Shown here: positions 7,781 to 11,591 of the stretch, one piece after another
Position numbering within the stretch: position 1 is the stretch's first letter
Layout: each line of letters starts with the position of its first letter
Assembly (NCBI GenBank): GCA_027325115.1
Contig: DAHWFG010000629.1
Location: forward strand, 1 to 11,591
Source of the DNA: JAKBCQ01 sp021807585
GTDB taxonomy: Bacteria > Planctomycetota > Planctomycetia > Isosphaerales > Isosphaeraceae
DNA length: 11,591 nt
Direction: 5' to 3'
Notes under the pieces: generated by a model
The model's input: only the letters and a program-made list of their open reading frames with translations
What the model was told of the DNA's origin: nothing
The model's database searches: none
Position numbers and translations under genes: made by a program

Positions 7781-8532
7781 CGCAATTGCCCCTTGGAATT
7801 GTTTTGAGCGATTCATGACTGCATTCGGTTGATTCCACTTCGCCGAGATCTCCCGCGCGAACAGTTCGAGTGAGAGACGTCGGAAAGGTATCGATCGCGC
7901 CGCTCCCGGGCGCTTGGACGAGCGGACTCGACGAATCGTCCAAAATTCGTACTTCGCGTTTCACCCGACGACCGTCGGCTCGCATCGGTCGATTTATTCA
8001 GGGTCGAGACGGAACGCGCGGCGATATCAAACATATTAGAGATTAAAACATTAACCGCGGGTTCCGACCGAGAAACGGATAAAAAGATCAGGGCTGTTTC
8101 ATGCTTTCTAGACGCTCATTGCCGGCGACGCATCGGGGGAGGGAGGGGCGGATCGACCGAATGGAAGTCTCCTTCCAAAAGCGTCGAATCCGAATTCGCC
8201 TCTTGCGATCGAACATAAAAGTGTTCGCCGCGAGATCGATGAATCGCATTCTCGTCCTCAATGGAATAAGCGGACGAGCGGGGAAAAAGCGCGCGCGGAT
8301 TTTTGAAATCATTCTTCGGGGGCGATTGAGCGACAAGATCACGCGCGAGCTACGCGGTGAATTCGCACGAAATCGGCCGGGATCAGCCTGCACGACGACA
8401 AGTCGCGATATGGTGAAGATTTCATGAAGGTATCATGCTTGAATGCGCCGAGCTTCCATTGGATGGGCATTCGCCGGATCGGCGCGCGTCATCGTATTCA
8501 AAGAGTTGGATCGGGTCGGCGCGAACAACGAT
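7781..8532. other. Gene-poor region between the kinase gene and the four-gene operon
   Basis: About 750 bp without a gene I can defend. Two weak candidates exist. On the minus strand, 7813-8034 encodes 73 residues rich in Ser and Arg; its TGA overlaps the ATG at 7816 as ATGA, but it has no SD. On the plus strand, 8101-8427 encodes 108 very basic residues with at best a weak AGGG before its ATG and no recognisable domain. A strikingly AT-rich tract at about 8031-8056 contains TAATCT and TAATAT hexamers on the minus strand that could be -10 elements of the operon promoter, but no matching -35 box is visible at the usual spacing. I found no convincing terminator hairpin, tRNA or repeat array here. 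Confidence 0.6.
7789..7794 (-). promoter_or_regulatory. Ribosome binding site of the P-loop NTPase gene
   Basis: AAGGGG on the minus strand, 8 bases before ATG 7780. The alternative ATG at 7816 has no SD-like sequence in the 20 bases before it, so this site decides the start. Confidence 0.6.
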
Positions 8533-11073
8533 TTAAGGGACGGAGTTTGACGGAGCGGTCCGGGGGGATTGTTCGAGCCGATCGAGGAGCGTGCGGGCGT
8601 CGGCGTCGCCGAAAGCGAACGCGCTTTCGAGACACGTTTTGGCGGCCGCGGTGTCGTGACGAGCGAGATGCGTGAGCGCCAGGTTGTACTCGATGATTCC
8701 GTGCGTTTTGGGATCCGCCGCGGTTCGCCGGGCGCGTTCGAGATCGGCAATCGCGTTTTCAAGTTGTCCTTCGTGGAAGTGAATCACTCCTCGATTCAAC
8801 GACGCCTCGGCGAGATTCGGGTTGATTTCCAGGGCTCTGGAATAATCAAAGAGTGCGCGATCGATTGCGCCGAGCGCTTCGTGGGCTTTGGCGCGGTTGT
8901 GGTAGCACTCGGCCGAGGGGGAGAGCGCGATGCACGCGCCGAGCGCGGTTACCGAGTCGTGGTAATGGCGCTCGCGATACGCGCAGATCCCCCAATAAAA
9001 TTGCGGCCAAAATTCCTCGGGCTTGAGATCGACCGATTTTCGAAAGGCCCGCTCGGCTTGGGCGTAATCTCCCGAGCGAAAGTAAGACCCGCCGAGATCG
9101 AAGTGTTCCCACGCGGTTTGCGGCGGAGCGGGGGGTTTTTGCCCTTCGGCGGTTTCACCAAGCGCTCGTTGATATTTTTGGATGTCTCGGATCAGCGCGG
9201 GGCTCGCGCCGAATTGATCTTTGGCGTCGAGCAGGATCCGCAGTGCGTCGCGGAGGCCCGCGTCGGCGCCTTCGACGCGCCGCGATCGCGCCGCGACGTC
9301 GGCCCAGATCGCGGCGAAATCCTGGAAGTCGGTTTGAATCCGCCGCTCCAATTCGGTCCTCAGCGGTTCGCGTGTCAAAGGGGTGAAAAGACCGCGCGAC
9401 GACCAGATTTCCGCGCCTCGATGAAGCAGCGATTGGAACTCGGCGCTCTCGGGCGCGATCAAGTCGATCCGGAACCGAAGCCGGTCGACGAGCGCGTGCA
9501 ACCGCTCGGCTGCGCGCTCGCCCGCGACGCGATTTAATCGCCTTCGTATATCTTGTTTTCGCCAATCCTCCTCGGGGAGCATCGCGGTGAGCTCGAGCCC
9601 GCGGCGGAGCGCAAGTTCCGCCTCGTCGTACCGATGCGCCCGCAGCTCCTTGCGACTCTCGGCGACCGCGGCGACGATCTCTCGGTTCCACTGCCGATAC
9701 CGCAGCACGCTCCAGGCGGTCGCCGCGACGATCGCACCGACGACCGTCAGGCGAAGCAGCATCGACGCGATCCCGCCGGGTCGACGAAGCCGTTTCTTCC
9801 AGCGCTCGATCACGCTCCGGTTGGCGACTCCTTGTAACGATTGATCACTGAGATGCCTTCTTAAATCTCGAGCGAGTGCGCCCGCGTCGGCGTAACGATC
9901 GTCGGGGTTCTCCTCGAGGCACTTGCGGATGATGTCTGAAAGCCCGGTCGAGACCTCGGGATTCTCGCGCCGTAACGACCGCGACGCGGCGCCGCGAACG
10001 CTCGGCGAGACGCCCGAGAGCGCCTCGTCAAGGAGAACGCCAAGGCTGAAAATATCGGAGCGACCGTCGACCGCCGCGGTGACGACCTCGTCGCCGCGTT
10101 CGAGCGATCGAATCGCCTCGCTTTGCTCGGGAGACATATATCCGATCGTTCCCCCCAATCGTTCGGGGGACGGAAGGCCGCGGCCGATCGGCGCGCGCGC
10201 CAGATGAAAATCGAGCAAGAGCGGCCGGCCGTCTCCCGCCAAAAGCACGTTCGAAGGCTTAATATCAAGATGAACTAAGTTGCGATCATGAGCATATTGA
10301 AGTGCGTCGGCGAGGCATGCGCCGATCCAGCAGATCGCACGCGTGTACGTTTCGCGCTTGAGGAACGCGCGGAACGGGCCGTCGGCGGCGGTTTCGAGAC
10401 GGTGAGAAAGCGTGTATCGATCGATCGCCTCAAGCATTCCTCGACCCGAACGGCGCGAGACCGGGATCAGGGACGACGCATCCAAAACGCGTGCGAGCGT
10501 CGTCCCTCCCAGATACGGCATCCCCAAAACGCGCAAAAACCGGTCGGGGAACTCTTGCTCGAAATAAAGCGGTACTATGTGCATATGCCGCAATCGGGCC
10601 AGGGACAAATGCTCGTCGTGGCCGATCGGCGTCACCTTTAATACGACGGGACGATCCGCGAGCGAAACCTGGCTCGCGAGATACGTTCGCCCCGTCGCTC
10701 CCCGGCCGATCTCGGCGTCGAGCCGGAAATCTCCCAGGCGATCGCGCGTTTCCGGGAAGACGACGCTCGGCGGTCCCCGCATAATTCGATCACATTCCAA
10801 TAACATCACTAATTGATCACGATGCTCGGGGAATCGTGCAAGGATCTCGTCGGTGACGGACGATTCGCCCAGTTCGCGTCGGATGCAGGCTTCTTCATAA
10901 ATCAATCGGATCGCGTCGTCTTCGCCGAAATCGGGACGGCGCGATAAAAAGTCGTCGGCTCGCGGACATTCGCCGTTCCGCCACGCCTGCGCGAACAGTT
11001 CGACCTCGCGCGAAATCGCCGATGTCGTCGTCGGCGCATCCTCATCGAACGAGCGTTTCGCCTGGGGGTTCAT
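8533..11073 (-). CDS. Transmembrane Ser/Thr protein kinase with C-terminal TPR repeats
   Basis: An 846-residue signalling protein. Residues 1-110 are an acidic helical extension typical of planctomycete kinases placed next to sigma factors. The kinase domain (about 116-408) has the glycine loop GRGATG (123-128), ATP-anchoring K146 with probable partner E154, catalytic loop HLDIKPSN (268-275), and DFH (288-290) where most kinases have DFG. It continues with GTIGYMSPEQ (308-317) and DGRSDIFSLG (336-345). The catalytic Asp, Lys and Asn and the metal-binding Asp are present, so activity is plausible. One membrane helix spans about 434-457. A helical linker leads to about five TPR units (654-822), a protein-interaction platform on the far side of the membrane. 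The start overlaps the sigma factor stop as ATGA, with GGAG 7 bases ahead. The likely role is sensing or protein-protein signalling, possibly tied to the sigma factor; the targets are unknown. Confidence 0.93.
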   Translation of the reverse strand: MNPQAKRSFDEDAPTTTSAISREVELFAQAWRNGECPRADDFLSRRPDFGEDDAIRLIYEEACIRRELGESSVTDEILARFPEHRDQLVMLLECDRIMRGPPSVVFPETRDRLGDFRLDAEIGRGATGRTYLASQVSLADRPVVLKVTPIGHDEHLSLARLRHMHIVPLYFEQEFPDRFLRVLGMPYLGGTTLARVLDASSLIPVSRRSGRGMLEAIDRYTLSHRLETAADGPFRAFLKRETYTRAICWIGACLADALQYAHDRNLVHLDIKPSNVLLAGDGRPLLLDFHLARAPIGRGLPSPERLGGTIGYMSPEQSEAIRSLERGDEVVTAAVDGRSDIFSLGVLLDEALSGVSPSVRGAASRSLRRENPEVSTGLSDIIRKCLEENPDDRYADAGALARDLRRHLSDQSLQGVANRSVIERWKKRLRRPGGIASMLLRLTVVGAIVAATAWSVLRYRQWNREIVAAVAESRKELRAHRYDEAELALRRGLELTAMLPEEDWRKQDIRRRLNRVAGERAAERLHALVDRLRFRIDLIAPESAEFQSLLHRGAEIWSSRGLFTPLTREPLRTELERRIQTDFQDFAAIWADVAARSRRVEGADAGLRDALRILLDAKDQFGASPALIRDIQKYQRALGETAEGQKPPAPPQTAWEHFDLGGSYFRSGDYAQAERAFRKSVDLKPEEFWPQFYWGICAYRERHYHDSVTALGACIALSPSAECYHNRAKAHEALGAIDRALFDYSRALEINPNLAEASLNRGVIHFHEGQLENAIADLERARRTAADPKTHGIIEYNLALTHLARHDTAAAKTCLESAFAFGDADARTLLDRLEQSPRTAPSNSVP

Positions 11074-11591
11074 CGCCCCTCTCCGTCTCGACCTGAAACG
11101 GCGGCGTCGCCGTCGGAACCGGCCGACGCCGCGGCGTAACGACGAGCCAATTCATACAAGATGCGGCGCACGCTTCCTTCATTAAGCCCCGTCCGCGCCG
11201 CGATCTCGACGATCGAAAATCCTTGTCGCTTGAATTGAAGCAGTTGATGATGTGTTGGAGGACAAAGCGTAAGCAATTGGTCCCATAATTCATCGCGTTG
11301 AGCGATCTCGCTGGCGCGCGGTTGACCCGAAGTCGGCGGATCTTCGGCGCCGCTTTCATCGATCGGCTCTTCGCGCGCCGATCTCTTGCCGTATTTGCGG
11401 CAGCGATCGAGGAATCGATTGCGCGCCAGACGAACAAGAAACGCCTGCAGATGCGCCCGATCCTTGAACCGTCGCCCTCCGCCGCGAACTCCCTCCAAAA
11501 CGTCCGCCCACACCGATTGGACGACGTCCATCGAATCAAATTTGGCGCGCAGCGCGGGTCGAAGCCGTCGTCGTACCAACATTTGAAGATA
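11070..11591 (-). CDS. ECF-type RNA polymerase sigma factor (5' end outside window)
   Basis: The frame is open to the window edge and the residues before the ATG at 11582 continue plausibly (Tyr-Leu-Gln), so the true start lies beyond 11591. The visible 173 residues begin inside sigma region 2: RRRLRPALRAKFDSMDVVQSVW, cut here at its core FDSMDVVQSVW, is the polymerase-binding part, followed by AHLQAFLVRLARNRFLDRCRKYGKR, of which RNRFLDRCRKYGKR is the -10 recognition and melting helix. After an acidic linker, region 4 runs from LWDQLLTLCPP to a helix-turn-helix (IVEIAARTGLNEGSVRRIL) that reads the -35 element. It directs RNA polymerase to a dedicated promoter set. Its stop overlaps the kinase start as ATGA, so the two are translationally coupled; the pairing of an ECF sigma factor with a Ser/Thr kinase is a known planctomycete theme and suggests control by phosphorylation. 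No anti-sigma factor gene is seen. Confidence 0.92.
   Translation of the reverse strand, partial: YLQMLVRRRLRPALRAKFDSMDVVQSVWADVLEGVRGGGRRFKDRAHLQAFLVRLARNRFLDRCRKYGKRSAREEPIDESGAEDPPTSGQPRASEIAQRDELWDQLLTLCPPTHHQLLQFKRQGFSIVEIAARTGLNEGSVRRILYELARRYAAASAGSDGDAAVSGRDGEGR

Noticed and set aside
7617..7985. 122-codon minus-strand frame starting in the intergenic region and running into the P-loop gene
   Set aside because: No SD before its ATG, and its second half is a shadow of the well-supported P-loop gene.
8281..8308. A-run, alternating GC, T-run on the minus strand, considered as a terminator after the kinase gene
   Set aside because: The arms do not pair cleanly around the GC core, and it lies more than 200 bp past the kinase stop, so I do not call a terminator.
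8101..8427. 108-codon basic open frame on the plus strand in the intergenic region
   Set aside because: Arg-rich with no recognisable domain and only a weak AGGG before the ATG. I mention it as a candidate in the region entry but do not call a gene.
8569..9537. 322-codon open frame on the plus strand opposite the TPR part of the kinase gene
   Set aside because: Antisense to conserved TPR coding sequence, no domain pattern, and composition fits a shadow frame.
1..11591. CRISPR arrays, insertion sequences, tRNA genes
   Set aside because: No regularly spaced direct repeats, transposase motifs, terminal inverted repeats or tRNA-like cloverleaf sequences were seen.

Overview
The window reads as chromosomal DNA of a planctomycete (Planctomycetota). 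The evidence is a DUF1553-type protein next to a Tat-exported DUF1501 protein, and an ECF sigma factor overlapping a transmembrane Ser/Thr kinase with TPR repeats whose DFG motif reads DFH. The DNA is GC-rich and has an excess of GATC/CGATC words. I cannot place it below phylum level.

Layout: (1) 1-2416, plus strand: the 3' part of a DUF1553 gene (open at the left edge), then a complete DUF1501 gene, 88 bp apart and probably one transcription unit. (2) 2365-7780, minus strand: four tightly packed genes, read in the order P-loop NTPase, gluzincin metallopeptidase resembling M36, CapA-like metallophosphoesterase, ABC exporter half-transporter. Two junctions are 4-bp ATGA overlaps and the third is a 12-bp gap, so this looks like one translationally coupled operon. 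Its last gene overlaps the end of the DUF1501 gene tail to tail by 52 bp. (3) 7781-8532: about 750 bp with no gene I can defend, containing an AT-rich tract near 8031-8056 that could hold the operon promoter. (4) 8533-11591, minus strand: an ECF sigma factor (open at the right edge) followed by the kinase/TPR protein, again joined by ATGA.

Function: the sigma/kinase pair is a standard planctomycete signalling arrangement. The DUF1553/DUF1501 pair is a very common planctomycete exported pair of unknown biochemical role. The four-gene operon is the least explained part. It combines a nucleotide-dependent enzyme, a peptidase with no visible export signal, a CapA-like protein with no membrane anchor, and an exporter. 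Nothing in the window matches a poly-gamma-glutamate ligase (CapB/CapC) or a peptide precursor that I can recognise. A system that makes, trims and exports a peptide-like or glutamate-like product is a reasonable hypothesis, but it is inference from context only.
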